Shown: positions 41,347-49,024 of the stretch, in pieces
Position numbering within the stretch: the first letter of the stretch is position 1
Layout of the letters: each line of letters starts with the position of its first letter
Assembly (NCBI RefSeq): GCF_029626025.1
Contig: NZ_JARUBF010000001.1
Location: forward strand, 5,736,001-5,800,000
Direction of reading: 5' to 3'
From: Solwaraspora sp. WMMD406
GTDB lineage: Bacteria > Actinomycetota > Actinomycetes > Mycobacteriales > Micromonosporaceae
Length of the DNA: 64,000 nt
Translations under genes and position numbers: made by a program
Notes under the pieces: model-generated
Told to the model about the DNA's origin: nothing
What the model saw: only the letters and a program-made list of their open reading frames with translations
The model's database searches: none

Positions 41347-42463
41347 CCAGTCGACGGGTCTGGCCAGCCAGGCCAGGGTCCACACCGGACCGGGTGGTTC
41401 AGCCGCCGGGCCGGACCGCCCGGGAACGACGATGGCCTGGCCCGCCCAGCTGACCGAGACGAGCCTGGCGGTCTACCGGCACGCGGCGGCGACCGGGCAG
41501 GTCAGCGTGGAGTCCGTCGTGTCCACGTTCGCCTGGTCGCGCACGGACGCCGAACGGGCCTGCGCCACGCTCCTGAGCCTGCGGCTGCTGGAGCCCGGCC
41601 GGCAGCCGGGCACCTTCGTTCCGGTGCACCCGGATCGGGCCCGCGCACTGGCCAGCGAACCGCTGGTCGACGAGATCCTGGTCCGCCGCTCCGCCATCGA
41701 GTTCACCAACCGGCAGCTGGAACGAGCCGCTCAGGCCCTGTCGGACACCGTCCGGATCGGGCCGGACGGCGACGGGATCCGGGTGGTGTCCGATCCCGTA
41801 CAGGTCCGCCGGGAGATCAACGAGATGCTGCTGGCCTGCACGGAAGAGGTGCTCGTGACGCAGCCTGGCGGGGCCCGGGGTCCACTGCCGGATCCCATCG
41901 ACCCGGGCCTGCTCCGTCCGGGGGTCCGGTGCCGGATCCTGCGCCAACACACGGTCCGCGCCAACCTCGGCATGCGGACGTACGCCAAGGTGATCGCCGA
42001 CCACGGCGGTCAGGTCCGGACCACCGGCGACGCGTTGGAGCACCTGCTGCTGGTGGACGGATCGGCGGTGCTGCCGCTGGCACCACCGCAGGAACCAGAG
42101 TCCGGCTCGGTGGTGCTGACCCACGCCCCGGTGGTCGAATTCCTCCGCCGTGGCTTCGACCGCGCCTGGTCGTATGCCACGCCGTACGCCGGCGACTGTG
42201 ACGACGACTACAGGCGCATTTCCGCAGAGATCAGGATGTCGGTGCTCCGGCTGATGGCCGCCGGCCTGAAAGACGAGGCGATCGCCCATCGACTCGGATT
42301 GGCGACCCGTACCTGCCGCCGGCACGTCGCCGCGATCATGGAGGAATTGAACGTCACCAGCCGGTTCCAGGCCGGCGTGCGTATTGCCGAACTCGGCCTC
42401 TTGCCGTTGAATGAGGACGTGTCCGTCGCCGGCCGGGGAAGCGACTCCTATCCCTTCTGGTGA
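41339..42463 (+). CDS. LuxR-type regulator with TrmB-like N-terminus
   Basis: A 374-residue regulator. An N-terminal winged-helix-like segment (about 35-85, TETSLAVYRHAAATGQVSVESV) and a central phospholipase-D-like sensor region (about 125-290, with LVTQPGG, RCRILRQHTVR, LLLVDGSAVLPL and FDRAWSYATPY) give the common TrmB/LuxR fusion layout. The C-terminal LuxR HTH is AAGLKDEAIAHRLGLATRTCRRHVAAIMEELNVTSRFQAG. No phosphorylatable receiver domain is present. Being co-transcribed with the pathway genes, it likely controls them, possibly via the inverted repeat at 34797. Confidence 0.88.
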   Translation: MSDQSTGLASQARVHTGPGGSAAGPDRPGTTMAWPAQLTETSLAVYRHAAATGQVSVESVVSTFAWSRTDAERACATLLSLRLLEPGRQPGTFVPVHPDRARALASEPLVDEILVRRSAIEFTNRQLERAAQALSDTVRIGPDGDGIRVVSDPVQVRREINEMLLACTEEVLVTQPGGARGPLPDPIDPGLLRPGVRCRILRQHTVRANLGMRTYAKVIADHGGQVRTTGDALEHLLLVDGSAVLPLAPPQEPESGSVVLTHAPVVEFLRRGFDRAWSYATPYAGDCDDDYRRISAEIRMSVLRLMAAGLKDEAIAHRLGLATRTCRRHVAAIMEELNVTSRFQAGVRIAELGLLPLNEDVSVAGRGSDSYPFW

Positions 42464-42546
42464 CTCGGATTACCCGGCGGGCCAGCGTGCTGGCGGCCCG
42501 TGTTTCCTGCCATACGTGGCCGGGTTTCCCTGCCCACGAAAAGGTG

Positions 42547-42574
42547 AGGTCCGACGATGGAGGTCCGACGATGG
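42547..42574 (+). repeat. 14-bp tandem duplication of the ribosome site and start codon
   Basis: AGGTCCGACGATGG occurs twice in tandem (42547-42560 and 42561-42574). Each copy carries an AGG(T) and an ATG. The first ATG (42557) opens a seven-codon frame reading MEVRRWW that ends at 42580, overlapping the LysE start at 42571. Confidence 0.8.
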
Positions 42575-43200
42575 TGGTGAGCACCGCCGCGGTGATCGGC
42601 ATCGGGACGATCGCGCTCGGCATGGTCCTGACACCCGGCCCGAACATGATCTATCTGGCCTCGCGGTCGATCGTGCAGGGACGTCAGGCGGGGTTGATCT
42701 CGCTGGGTGGCGTGATCGCCGGATTCGTCGTCTACCTGGCGCTCGTCGCCGTCGGCGTGGCGGCCGTACTCGCGATCGTCCCGTGGCTCTACACCGCTAT
42801 CAAGCTGGCGGGGGCGGCCTACCTGCTGTGGCTGGCCTGGAGCGCGTTACGGCCGGGCGGGCACTCGGCGTTCGAGCCGAGGGTGCTGCCACCGGACTCG
42901 CGGCGCAAACTGTTCACCATGGGGTTGGTGACCAATCTGCTCAACCCGAAGATCGCCATCCTGTACATGTCGCTGCTGCCGCAGTTCGTCGACCCGGCGC
43001 GCGGTCACATCATCGAGCAGACCATGATCCTCGGTCTGACGCAGATCGTCGTCGCCGGTACGGTCAACGCGTTGATCGTGCTGTTCGCCAGTTCCATCTC
43101 GCTGTTCCTCAAGCATCGGCCGACCTGGTTGCGCATCCAGCGCTACCTGATGGGTACGGTGTTGGCCGCCTTGGCGGTACGCGTCGCGGTGGCCGAGTGA
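42571..43200 (+). CDS. LysE/RhtB-family amino acid exporter
   Basis: A 209-residue membrane protein with six helices; the family start IGIGTIALGMVLTPGPNMIYLASRSI is clear (TPGPN motif), followed by GLISLGGVIAGF and FTMGLVTNLLNPKIAILYMSLLPQFV. Members export amino acids or small peptides. It sits between the carbamoyltransferase operon and the trpBA/ATP-grasp genes and may export a product of either. The last 58 bases overlap the convergent GntR gene. Confidence 0.92.
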   Translation: MVVSTAAVIGIGTIALGMVLTPGPNMIYLASRSIVQGRQAGLISLGGVIAGFVVYLALVAVGVAAVLAIVPWLYTAIKLAGAAYLLWLAWSALRPGGHSAFEPRVLPPDSRRKLFTMGLVTNLLNPKIAILYMSLLPQFVDPARGHIIEQTMILGLTQIVVAGTVNALIVLFASSISLFLKHRPTWLRIQRYLMGTVLAALAVRVAVAE

Positions 43201-44006
43201 GGGGTGCCCGTCGCGGTGCCCGAACGAGGATCGTGCGGGCTGCCGGACTGGCCCCAGCGCAACATGACCCCCTGGGCCGACCGCTCGGTGTAGATCTCGA
43301 CCAGGTCCCCGACGATGACCGCCCGGTCCACCACCACGTACGCCCCGGTGAAGCTTTCGGTCACCCGCAGGCTCTCCCAGGTGGGGGTGGCGGCGGGCCG
43401 GCCGAGTAGGGCGGCGACCTTGGCGTCCAGCGCGCCGGGCCGGATCCGCTCGGTCGCCCGTTCGACGGCCACCCCGACCCCGGCGAGGGCGTGGTAGAGC
43501 GACTCGTGGCTGAAGTCGCGCTCCCGCAGCGACTCGGCGTAGGGCATCGGGACCCACGACTCCTGTTGGATGGCGGCTTGACCGTCGATACGGCGGAGCC
43601 GTTCCAGCCGCAGCGCCCGGCCGGCACCGAGCCAGCCAGCCACCCAGCTGGGCGGTCGCCGGAGCCCGACATCACAGACCACCGTGGTGACGTCGTGTCC
43701 CTGCTCCCGCAGGTCCTCGGTGAAGCTGCGCAACGTGTCCAACCGGTAGTTGGCCTGTGGCGAGGCGACCAGCGTCATCCGGCCGGCGTGCGACACCACC
43801 AGACCCCGGTCGGTCAACACCTCCAGCGCCTGACGCAGCGTCATCAGCGTGACGCCGTACGCCGCGCTCAGCGCCCGCTGCGCGGGCAGCGCGGATCCGG
43901 CCGGGTACTCCCCCGACCGGATCCGAGCCTCCAGGTCCGCGGCGATGGCGAGATACTTGGGCGTACGGCGGCCCGACGGCTCAGTGCTGTGGCTCCGAGC
44001 GGGCAT
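43143..44006 (-). CDS. GntR-family regulator (HutC/UTRA type)
   Basis: A 287-residue regulator: winged HTH (residues 15-80, KYLAIAADLEARIRSGEYPAGSALPAQRAL and VTLMTLRQALEVLTDRGLV) and a UTRA ligand domain (about 95-250, with LRSFTEDLREQGH, RLERLRRIDGQAAIQQESWVP and ESFTGAYVVVDRAVIVGDLVEIYTER). A Thr/Ala-rich tail overlaps the LysE gene. CAGGAGT precedes the ATG. Its start overlaps the trpA end by 26 bases, so it is co-transcribed with trpBA. GntR proteins of this class bind GT-N-TA-N-AC palindromes, matching the twin site in front of trpB. Confidence 0.92.
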   Translation of the reverse strand: MPARSHSTEPSGRRTPKYLAIAADLEARIRSGEYPAGSALPAQRALSAAYGVTLMTLRQALEVLTDRGLVVSHAGRMTLVASPQANYRLDTLRSFTEDLREQGHDVTTVVCDVGLRRPPSWVAGWLGAGRALRLERLRRIDGQAAIQQESWVPMPYAESLRERDFSHESLYHALAGVGVAVERATERIRPGALDAKVAALLGRPAATPTWESLRVTESFTGAYVVVDRAVIVGDLVEIYTERSAQGVMLRWGQSGSPHDPRSGTATGTPHSATATRTAKAANTVPIR

Positions 44007-44823
44007 GGGGAAACTCCTGATCCACGGCGCGGCGGACGGCTGCCAGCCAGGCTCCCGCAGTCGCCGGATCGGCCCCGTCGAGCACCTGTCGCATCAGGAT
44101 AGAACCGATGACGACGCCGTCGGCCGCTCGGGCGGCGGCGATCGCGTGTCGGGCGGTGGAGATACCCAGCCCGAGCAGCACCGGCAGGTCGGTGCAGGCG
44201 GTCAGGGTGGCGGCCAGGTCGAGTGCCTCGGGGGCCAACTCGTCGCGGACTCCGGTGGTGCCCATCAGACTCACCGCGTACACGAATCCCCGGCTGCGGC
44301 CGGCGATGTCGCGCAGCCGGTCGGGCGGCGTGGACGGGGCGGCCAGCAGGACGAGGTCGACGCCTTCGGCGGCGGCGGCCGGTTCGAGGTCGTCGAGTTC
44401 CTCCAGCGGGACGTCGGGCACGATCAGGCCGCGTACGCCGGCCTGGGCCAGGGCCGCGCAGAACCGTCTCGGGCCGTGCTGTTGTACCAGGTTGTAGTAG
44501 GTCATCACGATCAGTGGGACGTTGGTGGAGACCGTCGCGAGGTCGGCCAGGATCCGGCGGACACCGGCGCCGCCGGCCAGGGCGACGTCGTTGGCCCGCT
44601 GGATGATCGGCCCGTCGAGCATCGGGTCGGAGAACGGCAGGCCGATCTCGATCGCGTCGGCGCCGGCCCGCGCGTACGCGTCGAGGTAGGCGGTCCAGTC
44701 GGTGCTGATGCCGCCGGTGACGAACGGAACGATCAGCTTGCGGTCGCCCCGACGCAACGCCTGGTGTGGGCTCGTCCCGGGCAACGTCTGCTGGGTCCCC
44801 GGCGAGATCTGGTGCGGGCTCAA
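43981..44823 (-). CDS. trpA: Tryptophan synthase alpha subunit
   Basis: A 280-residue TIM-barrel enzyme that cleaves indole-3-glycerol phosphate to indole and glyceraldehyde-3-phosphate. Catalytic Glu and Asp appear in ADAIEIGLPFSDPMLDGPIIQRA, and the phosphate site in VSLMGTTGVRD and GLGISTARH. The apparent start is TTG at 44823 overlapping the trpB stop (TTGA); no ATG or GTG exists before LIVPFVTGG. The N-terminal 23 residues (SPHQISPGTQQTLPG) are atypical. No other trp genes are next to it, so it may serve a pathway consuming tryptophan or an analogue. Confidence 0.93.
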   Translation of the reverse strand: MSPHQISPGTQQTLPGTSPHQALRRGDRKLIVPFVTGGISTDWTAYLDAYARAGADAIEIGLPFSDPMLDGPIIQRANDVALAGGAGVRRILADLATVSTNVPLIVMTYYNLVQQHGPRRFCAALAQAGVRGLIVPDVPLEELDDLEPAAAAEGVDLVLLAAPSTPPDRLRDIAGRSRGFVYAVSLMGTTGVRDELAPEALDLAATLTACTDLPVLLGLGISTARHAIAAARAADGVVIGSILMRQVLDGADPATAGAWLAAVRRAVDQEFPHARSEPQH

Positions 44824-46067
44824 CCGGCCTCCATCATCGCGGGGATGTCCTTGTCGCCGCGACCCGAGAGGGTCATCAGCACGGTGGCTCCGCTGGGGAG
44901 TTCGCCGGACTCGGCTGCCTGGATGATCCAGGCCAGGGCGTGGGCGGATTCCAGGGCGGCGATGATGCCTTCGGTCCGGGCCAGGCGGACCACGGCCGCG
45001 CGGACCGCCTGGTCGTCGACGGCGACGTAGCGGGCCCGGCCGAGGTCGTGCAGGTGGGCGTGTTCCGGCCCGACGCCCGGGTAGTCGAGTCCGGCCGCGA
45101 TCGAGTGGGCCTCGGCGATCTGGCCGTCGTCGTCCTGCAGCACCATCGACCGGAAGCCGTGCACCACGCCGGCCCGGCCGGAGCTGATCGCCGCCCCGCC
45201 GGCGGCTTCGACCCCGACGAGCCGCGCGCTGGTGTCCACGAAACCGGCGAAGGTCCCGGCGGCGTTGGAGCCGCCGCCGACGCAGGCCACCACGTAGTCC
45301 GGCACCGAGGTGGTCAGCTCGGCGGCCACCTGGCGGCGGGCCTCGTCGCCGATGACCCGCTGGAACTCGCGGACCATCCACGGGTAGGGGTGGGGGCCGA
45401 CGACCGAGCCGACGCAGTAGTAGGTGTCGTGCACGGTGGACACCCAGTGCCGCATCGCTTCGGTGCAGGCATCCTTGAGCGTACGGCTGCCGACGTCGAC
45501 CGGCACCACCTCGGCGCCGAGCAGTCGCATCCGGTAGACGTTGGGGGCCTGGCGTTCGATGTCCCGGCTGCCCATGAAGACGGTGGCGCGCAACCCCAGC
45601 AGTGCGGCGGCGGTGGCGGTGGCCACGCCGTGCTGACCGGCGCCGGTCTCGGCGATGATGCGTGGTTTGCCCATCCGGTTGGCGAGCAACGCCTGGCCGA
45701 GGACGTTGTTGATCTTGTGGGAGCCGGTGTTGGCCAGGTCCTCCCGTTTGAACAGCAGGGTGATCCCGAGTTCGGCGGAGAGCCGCCAGGCCGGTGTCAA
45801 CGCGGTCGGCCGGCCGGCGTGCACCCGCAGCAGCCGGTCGAGTTGGCGGTGGAACTCGGCGTCGGCCCATGCCGCCCGGAACTCGCGTTCGAGTTCCTGG
45901 CAGGCCGGGACGAGGGACTCGGGCACGTACCGACCACCGTAGGCACCGAATCGACCGGTGACGCCGGGGTCGGCCGCACCCGGTCCCGTGCGGGACACAG
46001 CTTCCATGCCGGGCGGGCCGGTGTGGAGGGCGCGATCGCGGTGGGGGGCGGGGACGAGTTGGCTCAT
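44820..46067 (-). CDS. trpB: Tryptophan synthase beta subunit
   Basis: A 415-residue PLP enzyme. GRFGAYGGRYVPESL marks the N-terminal domain, KREDLANTGSHKINN has the PLP lysine, ETGAGQHGVATATAAA, GSRTLKDA, VACVGGGSNAAG (phosphate loop) and TLSGRGDKD complete the family set. The 36-residue extension before GRFGAYGG is variable and contains several Pro and Gly. It condenses indole with serine, with TrpA from the next gene. No ribosome site is visible: TACGCT (46080 to 46075) ends 7 bases before the ATG, so the mRNA is probably leaderless. Confidence 0.95.
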   Translation of the reverse strand: MSQLVPAPHRDRALHTGPPGMEAVSRTGPGAADPGVTGRFGAYGGRYVPESLVPACQELEREFRAAWADAEFHRQLDRLLRVHAGRPTALTPAWRLSAELGITLLFKREDLANTGSHKINNVLGQALLANRMGKPRIIAETGAGQHGVATATAAALLGLRATVFMGSRDIERQAPNVYRMRLLGAEVVPVDVGSRTLKDACTEAMRHWVSTVHDTYYCVGSVVGPHPYPWMVREFQRVIGDEARRQVAAELTTSVPDYVVACVGGGSNAAGTFAGFVDTSARLVGVEAAGGAAISSGRAGVVHGFRSMVLQDDDGQIAEAHSIAAGLDYPGVGPEHAHLHDLGRARYVAVDDQAVRAAVVRLARTEGIIAALESAHALAWIIQAAESGELPSGATVLMTLSGRGDKDIPAMMEAG

Positions 46068-46074
46068 GACGGTG

Positions 46075-46107
46075 AGCGTATCGCGTTCTAGAACAGAGTT
46101 CTAGAAC
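46075..46107 (-). promoter_or_regulatory. trpBA-gntR promoter with twin GntR-type operator
   Basis: GTTCTAGAAC, a perfect 10-bp palindrome, occurs at 46085-46094 and 46098-46107, three bases apart. It fits the GT-N-TA-N-AC consensus of HutC-type GntR regulators and resembles the DasR core GGTCTAGACC. A -10 element TACGCT (minus strand, 46080 to 46075) follows; the operators would cover the -35 and spacer, so repression by the co-encoded GntR protein is expected. Confidence 0.8.
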
Positions 46108-46117
46108 AAAACACGAG

Positions 46118-47362
46118 TCACGGGTACGGCGACCCAAGCCGGACCCGCCCACCGAACGAGCCCGGCCGGCACTCCAACCGGAACCGTGCCGCGACGTCGA
46201 GCAGCGCCTTCTCCACGGTCGCGGTGTCCGCGCCGCCGAACCGGAACCGCGCCCCGACGTGCTCGTACCCGCCGATGCGGGGAATGGCCTGACCGGGACG
46301 AGGGACCCGGGACGCGTACAGGCACTCGATGTCGGCCAGCGCCGACGGATCGGTGGCCACGACCACCTCGCACGGCGCCGGGACCGGCGTCGGCACCAGC
46401 AGCCAGCCGCCGGTCCGCCAGGTGGCCGGCGGCGACAGCACCGGAGTCCGGCCCAGCTGCACGTCCACGGCGGCGGTCATCAGGTCGACACCGTGCACCT
46501 CCCGCCACAGGAACGGAATCTCCGCGCCGCCGACCCGGTAGCCCACCTCCAGAAACGTCGGTGCCACGTCGGCGTCGGCGAACGCCTCCATGTGGAACAC
46601 CCACGGCTGATCGCTGAGGGCACCCGCCACCGCCGCCGTGAACCGGCCCAGCTCCGCCAGCAGCAGCGGGTCGTCCACCTCGACCGAGCCGAGCACCGCC
46701 CCGCTGGTGAAGGCGGCCGGCGCGTTGACGTACCGCGACGCCCGCCACGGACCCAGCTCGGCACCGGTCCACAGCCCGTCGATGTGGTAGATCGGCGCGG
46801 GACAGAAGCGCTGGACCAGCCGGGGCTCCGGCGGCAGGTCGGCCAACCGGGACAGGTCGGCCGCCGAGTTCAGCACCTGGATGCCCCGGCTCGCCGTACC
46901 GCGTCGCGGCTTGACCACCACCGGCCAGCCGTGGGACTCGGCGAACACCCGTACCGCGTCGACGTCCGGCGCGTCGGCGAACGCCAACGTCCGGACGCCG
47001 GCGTCGGCGACCAGCCGGGTCATCACCAGCTTGTCGCGGAAGCGGGCGACCGCCGACGGGTGCTGCCCGGGCAGGCCCAGCTCGGCACGTAACCGGGCGG
47101 CGGTGATCAGGTCGCCTTCGTTGAGGGCGACCAACCGCTCGGGGTGCCCCCACCGGTCGATCAACCCGCGCACCGCGCCCCGTACCTGCTCCAGATCCTC
47201 GATGTCGCGCACCACGACCGCCGCCGTCGCCCCGGCCGGGACCGAGTCGCGACCGAGTGCGGTGGTCACGTAACTCACCCGGTGGGCGTCGTGGTCGAGG
47301 TAGTCCGCGTAACGGGCGTAGCGGTCCCGCCACCGGTTCAGCACGATGATCTGTCCGGTCAT
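46118..47362 (-). CDS. ATP-grasp ligase (second of two)
   Basis: A 414-residue ATP-grasp protein: N-terminal Rossmann-like domain (IIVLNRWRDRYARYADYLD), ARFRDKLVMTRLVADAGVRT before the lid, GWPVVVKPRRGTASRGIQVL (ATP-binding Lys), RLVQRFCPAPIYHIDGLW and FLEVGYRVGG (metal-binding acidic and Asn/Arg positions). The layout matches amino acid or peptide ligases of the carnosine synthase and L-amino acid ligase class, forming an amide through an acyl phosphate. ATG at 47362 overlaps the preceding helical protein gene by 4 bases. Confidence 0.88.
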   Translation of the reverse strand: MTGQIIVLNRWRDRYARYADYLDHDAHRVSYVTTALGRDSVPAGATAAVVVRDIEDLEQVRGAVRGLIDRWGHPERLVALNEGDLITAARLRAELGLPGQHPSAVARFRDKLVMTRLVADAGVRTLAFADAPDVDAVRVFAESHGWPVVVKPRRGTASRGIQVLNSAADLSRLADLPPEPRLVQRFCPAPIYHIDGLWTGAELGPWRASRYVNAPAAFTSGAVLGSVEVDDPLLLAELGRFTAAVAGALSDQPWVFHMEAFADADVAPTFLEVGYRVGGAEIPFLWREVHGVDLMTAAVDVQLGRTPVLSPPATWRTGGWLLVPTPVPAPCEVVVATDPSALADIECLYASRVPRPGQAIPRIGGYEHVGARFRFGGADTATVEKALLDVAARFRLECRPGSFGGRVRLGSPYP

Positions 47363-47718
47363 GACGCCCTGCTCCGCGCCTCGTCGTGCACCCGGTGGAC
47401 GGCGTAGCTCGCGGTGGTGACCGCCGCACGGGCATGCGACAACGCCTGGCGGGCCGCGTCCAGGTCGCCGACCGGCAGCATCACCACGAGTTCCGCGGCG
47501 GAACTGATCAGGTGCATCGCCGTCTGTGACAGCGGATCGTCGTCGCCGAACTGGGTGACGACGCACCGGTGGGCCAGCCGCAACAGGGCGTGGATGTCGT
47601 ACCCGGTCTCCTCGGCCACGGACTCGACCACGGACTCGGCCACGGACTCGACCACGCCCCCGGACTCGCCCACGGTGACGGCCTCGACCATGTCCCGCTG
47701 GTCCAGGTCAGACGACAT
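47359..47718 (-). CDS. Small helical protein between two ATP-grasp genes
   Basis: A 119-residue acidic, helical protein. The N-terminal third has repeated VVESVAES units; residues 40-110 (GYDIHALLRLAHRCVVTQFG and ELVVMLPVGDLDAARQALSHA) look like a four-helix bundle. Its start overlaps the first ATP-grasp gene by 11 bases and its end overlaps the second by 4, so it is part of the pathway, perhaps as a complex subunit. No family recognised. Confidence 0.8.
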   Translation of the reverse strand: MSSDLDQRDMVEAVTVGESGGVVESVAESVVESVAEETGYDIHALLRLAHRCVVTQFGDDDPLSQTAMHLISSAAELVVMLPVGDLDAARQALSHARAAVTTASYAVHRVHDEARSRAS

Positions 47719-48955
47719 CGAAGCGGATCCGGTCGTTGACCGCGTCGCAGCGGGCGACGGCGTCGTCGGCGTCCCGGCCCGTCGCGATGACGTAACCGCT
47801 GGTGCAGTCGGCGACGGTCAGCAGCGGCGGAACGGTGTCGCCCGCGCTCTTCTGGATCACGACCCCGACCTCGGCGTCGCGCAGCTCGTCCAGGTAGGGC
47901 AGGAACACCTTGGGCACCACCCCCTTCGGCAGGTACTTCACCGCCGCGTCCAGGTCGTCGGGGACGTGCACGCCGCGTACCGTCCCGGGATCGGGGGTGA
48001 AGAAGCGCACCGCCGCCGCGGCGATCGGTTCCGGCGACGCCGCCGGCAAGGGCTCCAGACCCAGCGGTACGGTCAGCATCATCCGCTGGATGTCGACCCC
48101 GAAGGCCCGGCGGACCAGCTCGGGTGCGCCGCTGCCGGCCAGCCGGGCGTGGGACTCGAGAACCCGGGGCCCGTCGGCGGTCAACACGAACTCGCTGTGC
48201 GACGGCCCTTCGGTCAGCCCGACCGCGTCGAGCAGCTTGGGGGTCAGCTCGCGCAAGGCGGCGAGCTGGGCGGTGGCGAACCGGCTCGGGGTGCTCACCT
48301 CCCATTCCACGAAGCGGTCGTTCATCCGGTACTCGGAGTAGCCGATCGGCACGTGGCGGCCGCCGAACGAGAACGAGTCCACGCTGACCACCGGGCCTTC
48401 GAGGAACTCCTCGGCCAGCGCCGACGTGATCCCGGCGTCGGTGAGCACCTTCCAGGCCAGGGCCGCGTCGTCGGCGCTGCGGACCAGGTTGATGTACATG
48501 CTGGCCACGCCGTCGATCGGCTTGACCACGATCGCGCCACCGATCTGCTCGAAGAACTCGGCGGCCTCGGCAGCGCTGTGCACCACCCGGTTGCGGACCG
48601 GGCTGAGATCATGCTCGGCCAGCAACGCGCGGGTGAGTGCCTTGTTGAGCATCGCCCGCGCGGTCGCCTCGCTCACGCCGGGCAGGCCGAGCGCGTCGAC
48701 CACCGCGCCGGTGGAGACGCCGGCGGGTTCGGTCGTGGTCATCACCCGGTCGAAGGGGCGCTGGCGGTGCAGCGGCAGCAGGACGTCCAGGATCGCGTCG
48801 CTGTCCTCGATCGGGGCGTGGATGATCCGCTCGCAGTGCGCCGCGATGGACTCGTCGTACGCTCCCTCCTGATGTACCAGAACGACGTCGATCCCCAACT
48901 CCTTGGCGCCGACGATGGGCGCGGGCCGGCCGCCGATCATGGCAATCCGGAACAT
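47708..48955 (-). CDS. ATP-grasp ligase (first of two)
   Basis: A 415-residue ATP-grasp enzyme: RIAMIGGRPAPIVGAKELGIDVVLVHQ (N-domain), RAMLNKALTRALLAEHDLSPVRN, GGAIVVKPIDGVASMYINLV with the ATP lysine, ALAEEFLEGPVVSVDSFSFGG, and metal ligands in SHSEFVLTADGPRVLESHARLAGSG. It resembles carbamoyl phosphate synthetase-like amino acid ligases used in dipeptide and modified amino acid pathways. AAGGAGG lies 7 bases before the ATG. The oxygenase gene ends 69 bases upstream, likely the same operon. Confidence 0.9.
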   Translation of the reverse strand: MFRIAMIGGRPAPIVGAKELGIDVVLVHQEGAYDESIAAHCERIIHAPIEDSDAILDVLLPLHRQRPFDRVMTTTEPAGVSTGAVVDALGLPGVSEATARAMLNKALTRALLAEHDLSPVRNRVVHSAAEAAEFFEQIGGAIVVKPIDGVASMYINLVRSADDAALAWKVLTDAGITSALAEEFLEGPVVSVDSFSFGGRHVPIGYSEYRMNDRFVEWEVSTPSRFATAQLAALRELTPKLLDAVGLTEGPSHSEFVLTADGPRVLESHARLAGSGAPELVRRAFGVDIQRMMLTVPLGLEPLPAASPEPIAAAAVRFFTPDPGTVRGVHVPDDLDAAVKYLPKGVVPKVFLPYLDELRDAEVGVVIQKSAGDTVPPLLTVADCTSGYVIATGRDADDAVARCDAVNDRIRFDVV

Positions 48956-49024
48956 GGACTTCCTCCTTGTAGCACAGTGGACTGTTGGGTCGGGCGCATC
49001 CGCGCAGTGTGTGAATCCGAGGGC

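Noticed and set aside
43981-46152. A single 723-codon frame covering trpA and the antisense of part of trpB
   Set aside because: Only the 3' part (from 44823) carries TrpA motifs; the upstream part is an Arg/Pro-rich shadow of trpB in another frame.
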